Shown here one piece after another: positions 11,678 through 23,100 of a stretch of 64,000 nt of DNA. The translations under genes and the position numbers were made by a program. The first letter of the stretch is position 1, and each line of letters begins with the position of its first letter. The DNA comes from Gnetum montanum (lineage: Eukaryota; Streptophyta; Gnetopsida; Gnetales; Gnetaceae), in the NCBI GenBank assembly GCA_015680685.1, contig MNCI01027290.1, positions 124,188-188,187 of the forward strand, given 5' to 3'. The notes beneath the pieces are model-generated. The model made no database searches. It was not told the origin of the DNA and saw nothing but the letters and a program-made list of their open reading frames with translations.

Positions 11678-12880
11678 GGCCATCTCCCCCACGACTGAGT
11701 TGGAAGGAGGAGATCCGAAATAACGAGTAGGGTTGCCGACCAACAGAGGTAGCATTGGTACTAGTTGTATAAGCTCATGGAAAGGTTTGGTTTATTGGAT
11801 GTTGATCAACAATTTCTTGTTTGGGCTCTCAGGTTTGTAAATCATCATGGCCCCTGAAGGAAAATTTGCATGAATTATATAAGGTCCTTCCCACAACATT
11901 TGAAATTTAGTGCGTTGTGGCATGTGTGTGGGATTCTAGTACAGAACCTTATCTCCTGGTTGATATTTAACTTTCCTAATTTTTAGGTCATGACATCGTT
12001 TATTGAAGGCCTTGTGCAATTCGTTAGATGATAGGGTAGCTAATCGGTTCTCATCTAGCAAGTTAAGGATCATTAACTATTCTTTTTATGCTAGATCAAG
12101 GTCAACGTTGAGATCACACGCCATAGATAGTGTATGAAGTTCTACTTGAATGAGAAGCATTGGAAGTTTCTTGTACACTAACTCATAGGGAGAGTAGCCT
12201 ATAGGGAGCTTTCATGTAGAGCAGTATTTCCAAAGAGCATCATTCAGTTTGATGCTCTAGTCTCTCCTATACTTGCTAATAGTTCTTGTCAATATTTTTG
12301 TAATCTCCCTATTGGTGACCTCGACTTGACTGTTCACTTGAGGGCGGTATGGAGTAATCAGTTTGTGTTCAACCCCTAAGTGTTGCATCAGCTTCCAAAA
12401 AGTTTCACCTATAAAATGTGTGCCATTGTCATAAATAAGTGCACGAGGCACACCAAACCTATTTACAATTTGTTGTTGAACAAATCGTGTAGTTATAGAT
12501 GATGTACAATCTTTAACAGTGGCTACTTCTACCCATTTTGTAAAGTAGTCAACAATAACAATGATGTAAGCTTTCCCATTGGACATTGGTGTAATGGACC
12601 CCATAAAATTAATTCCCCATATATCGAAGGGTTCTAAAGGTTGAATCCATTGTTGCAGACCCTCCATTCTAGTAGTCATTCCCCCATCACGTTGACAGTG
12701 CTCACAAGATTGGACGAAATGATGGGCATCTCGAAATAATGTAGGCCAATAATATGCTGCAAGTAGGATTTTAATGGTTTTTCGTCTCCCGACATAATGA
12801 CCCCCACAAGGACCCTCATGAGTGTCTTGGAGAACTTGCAATTAATTTATATCGGGAACGTACCATTGAACCAAGCCATT
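11678..12880 (-). pseudogene. Integrase of element A, first catalytic Asp replaced
   Basis: A 194-codon open stretch (12257-12841) holds the zinc-binding HHCC domain (HEGPCGGHY ... CEHCQRD) and the core. The conserved WGIDFMG box reads WGINFMG, with Asn (codon at 12608-12610) in place of the first catalytic Asp. The second Asp (YDNGTHF) and the Glu (QVEVTNRE) remain. The C-terminal part (12256 to about 11700) carries stops but keeps RKVKYQPGDKV and the end block with EMATNAN, shared with C. Integrase would insert the DNA copy; this one should be inactive from the D-to-N change alone. The domain order and H-E-G-P motif fit Athila-like elements. Confidence 0.9.
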
Positions 12881-13111
12881 AGGACATATTTTATAAAGTT
12901 TCCCATTGATCTCCATAAAATACTTGGCTCGGTGAAGGAACTGTTGTTTCCTTTTAGCGTCTAACTCTTGTGGTGTTTGCTGTGTAAGGAGATAGGTGAG
13001 AATACTACTATACTAGTTTGTTTCTATGGTTAATTGATTAGTTACTACATCTGCAAAGAGGAGTTCATCAAGGAAGTGATTAGAAATTGGATACTCATCC
13101 TCTTTGTTGTC

Positions 13112-13473
13112 CCATCGCAATCAAGATAAATGATCAGCAACTGCATTCTCGGTGCCTTTTCGATCAATCATTGTAAGATCGAACTCTTGCAAGATTACGA
13201 GCGATCTTATGATGCAAGGGCTCACCGTTGGTTTATTCATTAGGAACCTAATTGCACTATGATCTGTGTGCATGAATACCTTATAGCCTAAGACATAGTG
13301 CCTAAATTTTTCTAGTGCAAACACTACAACCATTAATTTTTTCTCTATTGTGATGTAGTTAAGTTGTGCACTAGCAATACTCCTACTTGTACAGTGGATG
13401 TAATAAGGATGTTTTTGGTCATCTAATTATGTAAGTATGGCTCCTAAAGCATAATTGGATGTGTTAGTTGTAG
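13112..13473 (-). pseudogene. RNase H domain of element A, right part of the split
   Basis: This continues the A polyprotein across insertion B: the frame runs SNYALGAIL, then EKKLMVVVFALEKFRHYV, FMHTDHSAI and ENAVADHLS. In Ty3/gypsy RNase H the first acidic residue normally sits in CDAS and the Glu in EKELL. Here the matching places read NTS and EKKL, so two catalytic residues appear lost, while the Asp of TDH is kept. The B insertion lies just upstream, between PFHIM at 31870 and this block. A stop follows the domain at about 13117 and the linker to integrase is readable with further stops. Confidence 0.85.
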
Positions 13474-15809
13474 TGATCGAAAATGTCAGTGGTTGGAACA
13501 CCAAGAGGATATTGGGCATACAGCCTAACCTCGGATCTACGTGAGGGCCATGCTGGAGAAAAATAGAAACAAGGTGCCCTGAACGATCTGGTCGATCAGA
13601 TAGGGACTTAATTGGTATACAATAACCTTTTGTAAATGTTTGTTTTAAGGATGTTAAGTATGACTTAAGTGATAAGCAGCAAACGTAAACTGATAGAGAA
13701 TAATGCAAAATATGGTAATTGAAAAACAAAATGAAACAGGCTTGAGTGAGAAAGTGCATTGCCCCAAGATTGGGGGATTTGATCTTTGTTTGGCTGAAAG
13801 GTGTGCAACTGTTATGCAATACTAGAGAGGTACAGCTTACAACGGAACAGTATGATCACAGGTCTTGGACTGCTATCGGTGGCCTGCTAACGGGAACTGG
13901 TGAGTTGGTGCTTGCTGGGCAAGGAGAGATCTAGGAGGTGTTGCTACTGGGGTTTGCTGCTTGTTAACCTTCCACTTGCTAGTCACTTTTCCAAAGCCGA
14001 TCAACAGAAATCCAAGTGCTAATATGCCAATCGCAAGAAAGCCAAAAATGCCCAAAAAATGCTAGAAGCCAACCTTTAAAAGCTAACCCTTTGAATGTTG
14101 TTCACCAAGGTATTTATAGAGGCAGAAGTGGGAGAGAAACATGGTTTGGATGCCACATGTCCTGGTTTCCACAAAGTGCAAACGTGACTATGCGATGCTG
14201 CTGTGTAATGTTGTGTTGTAGTGTCACGCTAGTGTGCTATGTTGCAGTGTGATGCTGAATGTGAAACTTGTTGTACTGTGACCATACCGTTCAAGCTACA
14301 CGTGCCAAAATGCAGTGAAGTGCCATGTTTGTTACAAAGAATGCCAACAACAAAGTGGAGCCTGTGCTCTAGGACTACGTCTTTCCTACTCTTGTGAGCA
14401 GGGTCAAGTGTAGAGACAACTTTGGGGATAATTAGGGGAGATGCAAAATAAAGCAAACTTGCTAATTTTGTCCATTGAAGAGATGCCAAGACGGGAGTAA
14501 CCATTACCAACAAGTTTTGGAGGTAACTGGAGACGTCTTGATGCTTCCATGCGGGTGTTATGCTACTTATGCTATCCATAGTGTCAGCGTAGCATAGACA
14601 CCTACATGCTACGCTATGCTACGTTGTGTAGCGTAGCATAGCATAGCCACCTATTTTGAGACAAGACTCACCCGAAAGCTGAAAATGCCTATCTGAGGCT
14701 TAGCCAGGCAAGCAACTGAAACCTTATCTTTCATGCTGAAAGGTCTTGGGACCTGTGGATTTCATCCTTGGGACACTTTTATGCTTTATGTCCTTGCTAC
14801 GCTATGTTATGCTGTGTAGCGTATCATAGTGTAGTAACTAGTGTGATGTGCATCCTTACTTGATTTGCAATACTTTGTCGAGATATTCTACCTAGGGCCT
14901 GAGGGTCGAAGTGGGATAGGCAGTCTTGGAGGTTTGAATGTGGCCAAGTGCAATCCCTTTTCTAGGAACCACTTGGTAGGGAACCTTTGTTCATTCTGTC
15001 CCTACTACACTGCATAGTGTAGCACAGTGTAGCACCCAGTTTGGCTCGAATTCTGACTTTCTTTACAAACATTTTGTCACAGAATGTTAGTCATGTCATG
15101 GTGTGGCAGCAAAGAAAACCTGTTTGATGGTTGAAGCATGGGCAAATATGCTTACTCCATCATAGCCATCTGAGTAGGAGTACTGTTAGAGTTCATCCTT
15201 GCTATGCTATGCTACATTGCATAGCATAGCACAATGTAGCACTCAAATTGAAATGATTTCTGACAAAACTTGCCACGTTCTATTGTATCATGTTTCTCAT
15301 GCATCAAGGATGAAGTGGGACAGATATCTTGGAGGACTGAGTCATTGTCAATCTACATCTTGGGTGCTCAATGAGTCTTCTCAAGGCCTACTACGCTGTG
15401 CAGCATAGTGGATCTCATAGTTAGAAAACTTGCTAAATTGTTTAGTCCATCCTAAATACCTTTGATAGCTCCTAGCATGGTCCCTAGGTAGACTGTCAAC
15501 CGAGTCACGTGTTAAGTTGGGTAAGCTAAGGGGCGTAGCAAGCTTGTCAATCTGGGAGATAGAAAATTTGTTAGACTTTATGATCTACCCCTAGTGCCTC
15601 TTTCATGTAAATCATCCTTGTGGCTGGGTGTTGCATTGACTATGATGTAGAGGATGGTAGGTAGGCTTGGAAGTAGCTTTGCAGGTGTTAGGACTTCCAA
15701 GATGCCATGTTGTCTGCATGGTTCAACATGACACCACACTCGCAGAGATCTTTGCACAAATTTCAAGACTCTACTGAAGCATCAGAGTCCTGAAATTTAT
15801 GGTGTTTCA
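13474..15809 (-). repeat. 3' LTR of element B
   Basis: Reads TGAAACACC ... CGATCA on the minus strand. It pairs with 29542-31866 over its full length; most differences I checked at the ends are transitions. A TATA box (TATAAATA, minus) is at 14111-14118. Positions 14580-15420 carry a row of hairpins of the GCTACGCTATGC type about every 195 bp. Confidence 0.9.
14600..15420. repeat. Hairpin array with a period of about 195 bp in the B 3' LTR
   Basis: Imperfect palindromes built from GCTACGCTATGC / GCATAGCGTAGC stand near 14608, 14797, 15001, 15199 and 15390. The DNA between them is weakly repetitive (GTGGGA.AG..TCTTGGAGG near 14915 and 15315), which points to an old tandem array of units of about 195 bp with a hairpin at each border. 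Confidence 0.75.
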
Positions 15810-15824
15810 ATGACCCCTCTTTGT
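15810..15824 (-). promoter_or_regulatory. Polypurine tract of element B
   Basis: On the minus strand AACAAAGAGGGGTCAT runs into the LTR start TGAAACACC. The F element has the like-placed AGAGAGGGAGCAT at 62508-62520, which supports the orientation and the LTR edge. Confidence 0.8.
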
Positions 15825-16222
15825 TGATGTCTAGAGGATCTGCCTGAGAGATGTCGACAAAGAATACGAAACATGATGAGGAATCAGACATCAACACCAC
15901 TCCTCAGTGCCCACTCGGATGGTGCTTTGCTACATTTGAGAGTGCTTGGAGAGTAATGTAGGATAAGGGGACAAGGGATGGATTCAAGGAAACAGGTTCA
16001 GGGAAGAAATGAACGCAAAATGTGACACTTCGAAAAACTATTGTCATAGCATGATCCCTCGTCAGAGTGCTTATGAGGGAGTCAGAACACATGGGTGTCT
16101 TTTCCTTTTTTCTTTTTTCTTTTTTTTTTGTGTGGCCTTTGATCTCTCATCGGAGTGCTTGGAGATGGTTGATTTATGGTCGAAGCGATTGTAAAGCAAC
16201 TGCTGTGCCATTTTTTTAGGCA

Positions 16223-16253
<31 letters not shown>

Positions 16254-17240
16254 TTGTTACACACCCATGTTCACTTGTAGACAACCTTATTATCATCGTA
16301 GGACAGGTGTTTCCTCCTTGGGATGAGCTGTGTTACATCCATGTGGGGCTTTGACCTGCCTATAGATGCTTCCCATGGGGCAAGTTGCATTACGTCCATC
16401 ATGTACTTAGCAGTTGGGCATGTGAAAGGGATTTATGTTCATTAGGAAAGCTTCTAAAGAGGATATGGGACACTGCAAGTATAAGGAATGGGGATTAAGT
16501 CTGCTGAGAGGGGAGTAGGACATGCACTCTTAAGCAGCTAAGCGAATCGGAGTGAGTGCTTCAGAGTAGTGTAGTGCCTTTCTCTTGTGGTGAAACATAT
16601 CCCTAAACAACACCATCTGGGCTTTTATCCTGTAAACATAGTAGAGAGAAAACCAAAAAAAAAGCAACCATGAAGTGAAGTGAGAGCAAAGTCCTACCTG
16701 CTCAGGACACTGCCAGGGTGGTGAGTGTTATGTCTGGCATGCACGATGTCCAAAGTAGGAAGGCCAACATAGGTTCTGGTAGTGGCAGGCTGGAAAGGTT
16801 GGCACTGAAGAGGCTAGGAGTGATCATGATGTAGGTGTTTAGGATTCCCCGCCCAAGGCAAACATCATGCTGTCTAGTTGCAAGGTGAGAAGCCTAACAG
16901 CTGAATGCCTTTTGAGCTTGGATGGTGGTGAGGGCTAGAGGATGGCAATCTTGTGGCTAAGTCACAATAGTGTTGGGACTCCAGTAGCAGGTGTTGACCA
17001 TAAGAACTACTGCCAGGATGACTGGCTGTGGTAGTGGTAGCTCTGGAAAGTTAGCAAGATGTCAAACGACATCTTCGGAAGATCAGTAAGATGCCAAGGG
17101 CAGTGACACTACATGTGTTCCAAAGGGTTTTTCCTTAGTAACGTGAAATGCATATTAGAACTGCAATATCCCACCCTGGGTTGTTCAAGAAGTTTGAAAG
17201 TGTGCATGCTTGCTTGTTCACAAGAGTCACATGTGTACGG
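15825..17240 (-). other. 3' noncoding region of element B
   Basis: No gene is supported. It contains a (TC)n microsatellite at 16227-16254 and short T-rich runs. It lies between the minisatellite and the PPT, in a region known to vary strongly in Tat elements. Confidence 0.6.
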
Positions 17241-17990
17241 TGGGAGGCGTTGCACTACGAACACAGTCTAAGGTCCTGGTAGATCATCGGATATGCTGGT
17301 TTATGGTCCCAATAGACTGTGATGTGCCAGTTTAAGGTTCCAACAGACTTCTATGCTAGTTTAACGTCGTAGTGGATGGTGGATGGCTAGTTTAATGTCA
17401 TAGAGGACCATGTTGTGGGTGCTAGTTCTACATCATAGCCCAAGGATGTGTTGTGCCAGTTTAACATCATAGCGGACGTTCTGTGGCAGTTTATAGTCAT
17501 AGTGGACTATCTGTGCCAATTTTACATCGTATAAAATGTTCTATGCTAGTTTATAGTCATAGTGGACGTTTTGTGCCAGTTTATAGTCATAGCGGACTAT
17601 CTGTGCCACTTTTACATCATAGCGGACGTTCTATGCCAGTTTATAGTCATAGCGGACTATCTATGCCAATTTTATGTCGTAGCAGATGTTTTGTGCCAGT
17701 TTATAGTCATAGTAGAGTATCTGTGCCAATTTTATGTCTTAGCAGACGTTTTGTGCTAGTTTATAGTCATAGCGGACTATCTGTGCTAGTTTTACGTCGT
17801 AGTGGATGTTTTGTGCTAGTTTATAGTCATAGTAGACTATTTGTGCTATTTTTAAGTCGTAGTAAACATTTTATGCCAGTTTATAGTCATAGCAGACTAT
17901 CTATGCTAGTTTTATGTCGTAGTGAATGTGTTGTGCTAGTTTATAGTCATGGTAGACTTGTTGTGCCAGTTTATAGTCATAGCGGGATTT
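17241..17990 (-). repeat. Minisatellite after integrase in B (60-bp unit = 2 x 30)
   Basis: From about 17461 to 17990 a 60-bp unit repeats about nine times (plus strand: TTATAGTCATAGCGGACTAT, then a related half with TTTACGTCGTAGCGGACGTT). The two halves are related, so the base unit is about 30 bp. Diverged copies extend left to about 17241. Because 60 is a multiple of 3, long spurious ORFs arise, including a 178-codon one at 17483-18019. Confidence 0.9.
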
Positions 17991-18059
17991 CTGCTTACCT
18001 TGCTGTGCATCTGATGTGATCCTTTAGGTCAAACGTAGTATGGCTTGAGATACAAGTGA

Positions 18060-18204
18060 TTAACAGAATTTGTGAACTCATTTCCATTCATATTAGCTAG
18101 TTTGAATGCCCCGTTCTCAGAGGCTTTCATGACTATGAAAGGGCCCTCCTAGTTGGCTGAGAATTTGCTTACAAGCTCACAAACAGCCTTAGGAACTAGG
18201 TCCT
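18060..18204 (-). pseudogene. Integrase C-terminal tail of B, joined to RT
   Basis: On the minus strand PKAVCELVSKFSAN leads into the end block finishing LYLKPYYV. It matches the end of the F integrase at 61258-61428 (LKAICEHVDKFSAN; YLKPYYM). In B it follows directly in frame on the RT block HLLKK, with no RNase H or integrase core between. By comparison with F about 2 kb is missing. Both parental sequences carry AAGG-like runs at the junction, suggesting a microhomology deletion. Confidence 0.85.
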
Positions 18205-19405
18205 CCTTTTTGAGTAGGTGTTGCATGGGGTGTATTTTGTCTGTCAACCTCATGATAAATCTTCTAATAAAATATACTCTACCTTGAAATCCGTGCAACT
18301 CTTTAAGATTTGTAGGTGGTTCTAGGTTGACAATGGCCCTTACCTTATCGGGGTTCACTTGTATCCCTGTTTTTGACAGTACAAAACCTAGCATGCATTC
18401 GATGTTAACCACGAAAACACATTTTCTGGGGTTGAGGTGGAGGTCATGCCTATGACAATGTTGGAGGCCTACATCTAGATCATTGGGATGTTCAGTAGCC
18501 TCTGTAGACTTAACTGCTATGTCATCGACGTAGTCATTCAACCTTTCTAAGAGGTAATCACTGAAGATGTATGTCATTACTTGTTGATACATTTCTCCAA
18601 CGTTTTTCAGCCCAAAGGACATCATTGTGTAGCAAAAATCCCCCCAAAGGGTCATAAAAGTAGTTGCCAACTGGTGCTCTAGGTTGATGCAAATTTGGTT
18701 ATAGTTGAAAAACCCATCCATGAAGGACAGTAAGGCATGACTGGTTGTAGTATCGATAAGTTGATCAATACTAGGTAGTGGAAATTCGTCCTTAATTGTT
18801 GTCCTATTTAAACCTTGGAAGTCTATACAAATTTGTATACTCTCAATTTTTTAGGAACAACTACAATGTTTAAGACCCAATCTGAGTAATCAATGGTCTA
18901 AATGAAACTAGCTTGATAGAGTTTGGTGATTTCATTGCGTACAGCTAGTGCAATCTTCGGTTTGATTTTGTGAGCCTTTTGCTTGACTGCCTTGACATGC
19001 AAATCTAGGATAATGTTGTGTTGTATGAGCCGTAGGTTCAGGCCCGACATGTCTTCGTATGACCATGAAAACACTTTAGTATTGTTATTAAGAGCTTGTG
19101 AAATGTTTTGTTGCACCTATGAATCTAGTAGGGAGCTAACTTTTAAGGTTTTTGTCTCACCTCTAGATGTAGTTACAAGGATTTCAATAAGAGGGTCCTT
19201 AGTCACATCCCCAGCCTCTAAGTCTAGGGCCTAGACTAGGTGTTCGGGTCAGTCCATGGGTGTTTCTAAGGTGCTATGTAAGTATCACAAGAGGATGATT
19301 CGAAGTCTACCAACTCTAAATTCAAGCATATTGTGAATCTACCATGGGGGTCCATTAGGTTCAAAGGTGAACGAAGATCATCATGCATAGTCATCCTTAG
19401 TTGAA
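18205..19405 (-). pseudogene. Reverse transcriptase of element B (Tat lineage)
   Basis: A 190-codon open stretch (18149-18721) includes the fingers/palm motifs DGFFNYNQI, CYTMMSFGLKNVG and an intact catalytic YVDD (18521-18538), then LNPRKCVF and the thumb block GFQGRVYFIRRFI. Upstream (18898-19116) comes FSWSYEDMSGL and VRNEITKLY; one frameshift near 18850 (after VVVPKK) and single stops separate the pieces. The frame can be followed to about 19405, next to a splice-acceptor-like site. F has the same arrangement at 58053-59226. RT copies the element RNA to DNA. It is among the least decayed RTs in the window, but RNase H and integrase are deleted. Confidence 0.9.
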
Positions 19406-19425
19406 CCTGCCACAATAAGCAAACA
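19406..19425 (-). promoter_or_regulatory. Splice-acceptor-like site before RT of B
   Basis: On the minus strand a T-rich stretch ends TGCTTATTGTGGCAG just before the first RT-frame codons. F has CATTTTTACCCAG at the like position (58040-58052). In Ogre-type Tat elements an intron between PR and RT is known; this is a candidate 3' splice site of such an intron. Confidence 0.45.
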
Positions 19426-19499
19426 GACCAAGTCAAGTGATACTTGTTTGAGACAACATGTAACGAATATATGTAAAGTAATGATGCAATATAAGAAAA

Positions 19500-19800
19500 T
19501 TGCTAGTTTAAGGTCTTAGCAGACCACTACTATGCAAAATTTGTAAATTGAATTTGCCAGTTAAGGTCTTAGCAGACTATAACAACATTGTAAGTTAAAG
19601 TTGCCAGTTTAAGGTCATAGTAGACCATAACCATGTCTAAAATATGAAATGAATGCTAAAATTGCTAGTTTAAGGTCATGGAGGACCATCACTGGGTCTA
19701 AAGTGTAAAACGAATGCTAGAATTGCTAGTTTAAGGTCATGGTAGATCATCACTGGGCTACATTGTAAGTTAAAATTGTAAGTTTAAGGTCTTTCGAGAT
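19500..19800 (-). repeat. Minisatellite upstream of RT in B
   Basis: About six copies of a unit with GCTAGTTTAAGGTCATGGTA (plus strand) start near 19502, 19556, 19602, 19662, 19723 and 19779. They are related to the arrays at 17241-17990 and 61462-61640. Confidence 0.85.
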
Positions 19801-19976
19801 CATAATAATGTGACAAATTTGTAAAGATGAAATGGAAATTTCGGTAGATGCACTTGTTGCACTACAGCCAAGTGCTACGCTGTAGTGGGGATATGCTATG
19901 CTACAGTAGTGCTACGCTGTAGGGGTGTTCCACGTTATTCGGGACATGAAAGTGATCATTGTTTTACCGCATTAGC

Positions 19977-19984
19977 TATAAATA
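19977..19984 (+). promoter_or_regulatory. TATA box of the antisense gene in B
   Basis: TATAAATA sits 139 bp before the ATG at 20116, on the same strand as the antisense gene and opposite to B. Leader sequence of about 100 bp would follow. The placement is good for a plant core promoter, but no transcript data are available. Confidence 0.6.
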
Positions 19985-20115
19985 GGGGATTACCCCCTGG
20001 TAAAGTTGTCATTTTCATTGTCAGAGCTGACACCCAGAGCATAGCACAATCAAACTAAGAGAGAGTGTAAGAAGCATAGCGTAGTAGTTGACACAACCGA
20101 TTTGTGAGCAAGGCA

Positions 20116-23100
20116 ATGACGAGCAAAAGTGAACATAGGCATCAGGGGCTTGCGAAAGTGGATGAAGTGAAGCATACCTTGGGACGCCTCTCCAAGACAC
20201 GTGTTGAGGAGCGGCAGTAGGCTCCATCTGCTTGGTAAGTGTTACACTACCCTCGTTTGCTTTGTTTGATTTATTGAGTTAGATTGCTATTTTCGTCACT
20301 ATTTTGGTTGTTTTGGTTGTCATTGTGGCTACGTTAACAATTGTTGTTATTATCTTTACTATCATTTTGGCCACTGAGTCGTGGCTATCACCACTATGGC
20401 CGCAATGGCCATGGCGGTTGCTATGCTATGGGTGTGCACGACCCTGCCATGGCTACCATTGTTAGGAATGGTCATTGCGCTATTGCAGGGGTTTGGGTAG
20501 TTTTGGATGGTGTAGCGCATGCTTAGCATAACGTACTGCCCTTAGACAAGATTTTTTATTTGTGATGTTTCAGGGCAGTGTAGCACATGCCCAACATAGC
20601 GTAGCATGAGCAAAGGGGGAGTTTATTGCATCTGTGTTTTAGCTGACTATGTTTGATGCAGTGCGGCAGGGCCGGGACAACAGGAACACTATGTGTATTT
20701 TTCGTAAGCCACGTTGCTTTGCCATTATGACTGTTACTGGGTTGCATTTTTGGTTCATGCTACGCTACGCTACCCTAGCTGTCATGGTTGTTACATTGAC
20801 AGGCCCACTAAATCGCTATGCGAGCAAACCTGCTATGTTGTCAGTATTGTTACTTTGCTACGCTTGTTAGTGTTTTACTATGTTTACCATTTTGCTATGC
20901 TTACACGGGGTGTGTGCATCTCACTACGTTGCACATACTGTAGCTGTTGCCCTTATGCAAAGTGTAACTATTACGCTACACTATACAGGGTATGCTTTCT
21001 ATGCTGTGCTATATAGGGCGTAGTCGCTACGCTACGCAACGCGTGAAGCTTTGCTACACTTCATGTAATGTTTAATTCTATTTTACCAAGGAGTTATTGT
21101 TTCATGCCTAAGGGAAAAACTGTATAGCAAAGATTACGCTACGCTATTTGGTAATCGTTACTTGAATGTTGCACTAATGCTTTCTTGTTGTATTACATAG
21201 GGTCATGCTAAAACACGTCCTAATCGCCCTTGAGTTGGTAGGAGTCTTGTGTTGCCTTAGTAAACCTGTGGCCAACGTTCCCTCTCCCCACGCATGGGTA
21301 GGGCATTAGGCAATCTGGTTCCAAGAGGGTGCACGGGACTTACTAGAATTCCTCCTTCATCATTTTAGTGTGATCGTGTGATCACACTTATCGGCTGAAA
21401 TAGCTATTGTACTTACTAAAACATTGTTGCCTAGGGCAAACCGAGGCATTCTGAAGTTCATGGCTGATGGGTTGATCAAAGGCGAAGGCGTAGGATTCTC
21501 CAACCAGCGCCCAAAAGGCTTAAGGCACTTAAGTTGGATCTGGGACATGCCCGAATACAAATGCTACCATCTATACAACACATTGTACGTTGCTTGTCAC
21601 ATGGGCACTTGATTCAAAAACCCACTTGGAACCATTTATTGTGCTGATGGGTGAGTTCTATGAAGGTGTTTTAAACATGTTGTATCATTTGCCTTACACT
21701 AGTTAAAATGCTTACCATATTTTGCATGTTGCCAGGTTTTATATTGACAATGATAGTCTTCATCGTAACGCGGATACATTGGCGTTGGTCCAAATGGCTT
21801 TGTAAGAGTTTTCCTCTACCGAGAATGTGTATGCCGGTGTCATAGAACAACTTGGGCTTGATTTCAAAACCTTTCCAACTAAGTATTCCAAGTTCTATGG
21901 GAAATGTGAAGAAGTTGGTTGGTTGGATAGCGAATGGGCATCTCACCGACTGCTTATCATAGAAGATGTTTTGGTGGAAATTCCACCATTTCCTATGCCA
22001 TTTAAGCTTGGTATGTTAAATCGTACATTTATTTTTATGTGCTCAAGTGATTATTTTCTTTTGCTTTTGCTAATTTTTTGTTGCTAACTATTACAGAAGC
22101 CAACGAATCCCAAGAGGTTACAGTGATCACCTCTGGGCGTGACGAGACCAATCTTTTCTTCAAGTACAGGGAGGTGGACTAGAGTCAATGTTGGCTTTGC
22201 AATGGGATCCTAGCCACCCTTGTCCACAACATTCAGGAGGATGAGCTCATGGATTTATTCTTAGTTGTAAATCCAAGTGTCCCCGCTATCGAAATGCTTT
22301 CCTTAGCCGATTCCTTTTCTGAAAAGGCTGATCGATTCCACACACAGGTTCACAATGTGTAGGTTGTGTTTGAAATTAATGATAAAATTTTTGCAGACCT
22401 TTTCAGTGTCCCCTATAATGGCCTCCTGGTAGGAGAAAAATCTAGCAAAGATGCCAACCATCAGGGGGACATAGAGGAATGGCTGGGGACAAGCAAGGAC
22501 TGAAAGGGGATTTACATCCATAAGGTCAAGGTAGCGGTGGCCCAAACAGTTTACCCTATCTTTCGTGTCTATGCCTTCTCCAAGCTACTCTCCCAAGGAA
22601 AAATCCTTGGATTGGAGCAATCCTGGATCATGCGGGACATCATGGAAGAAGAGGCCCATTACAATTGGGCCAAATACCTTTTCAAAGAATTGTGGGTTGA
22701 AATAGTCAAACTTCATGAGAAGCTTGATTCCCATTTCAATGTGCATTATGCCTTCTTCATAGCTTACCTTCGATGCTTTGTAAAATTCCTAGTAGTTTGT
22801 GAAAATGATGCTTGGGTACAACAAGATTGTAATAAGATATCCAAGCCATGGATCTACCAGGTGTTCTGCACCACTCGATCCCAAGACCCCCTAGAAGCTA
22901 TTGGGGAATCTCTTTCAATATCAACAAGGGATTGAGTGGCATGACACTTTTGTGCTTGGGAAAATGTTCGAGAGGCACCTCCCATCAACAAAAGTAATGT
23001 GTTAAGGGGGGAGCATCTCATTGTAGAGACAGTGAAGACCAGGTTGCAGCATAAGAAGTCTCGTCCTGTAGAAGAACCCCACGTACTACTGAAGAAATAG

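Noticed and set aside
13427-13819. 130-codon minus-strand ORF
   Set aside because: Its first part lies in the B LTR in a frame without any homologue (a similar chance ORF is in the other LTR at 29621-29887); only its last codons coincide with A RNase H.
17461-17990. CRISPR-like regular array
   Set aside because: The units are contiguous diverged repeats without unique spacers, and the setting is a plant retrotransposon.
17483-18019. 178-codon ORF with YSHSGLSV-like protein repeats
   Set aside because: It is an open frame over a 60-bp minisatellite; a unit divisible by three keeps several frames open at once (another overlaps at 17562). No start context or counterpart in F.
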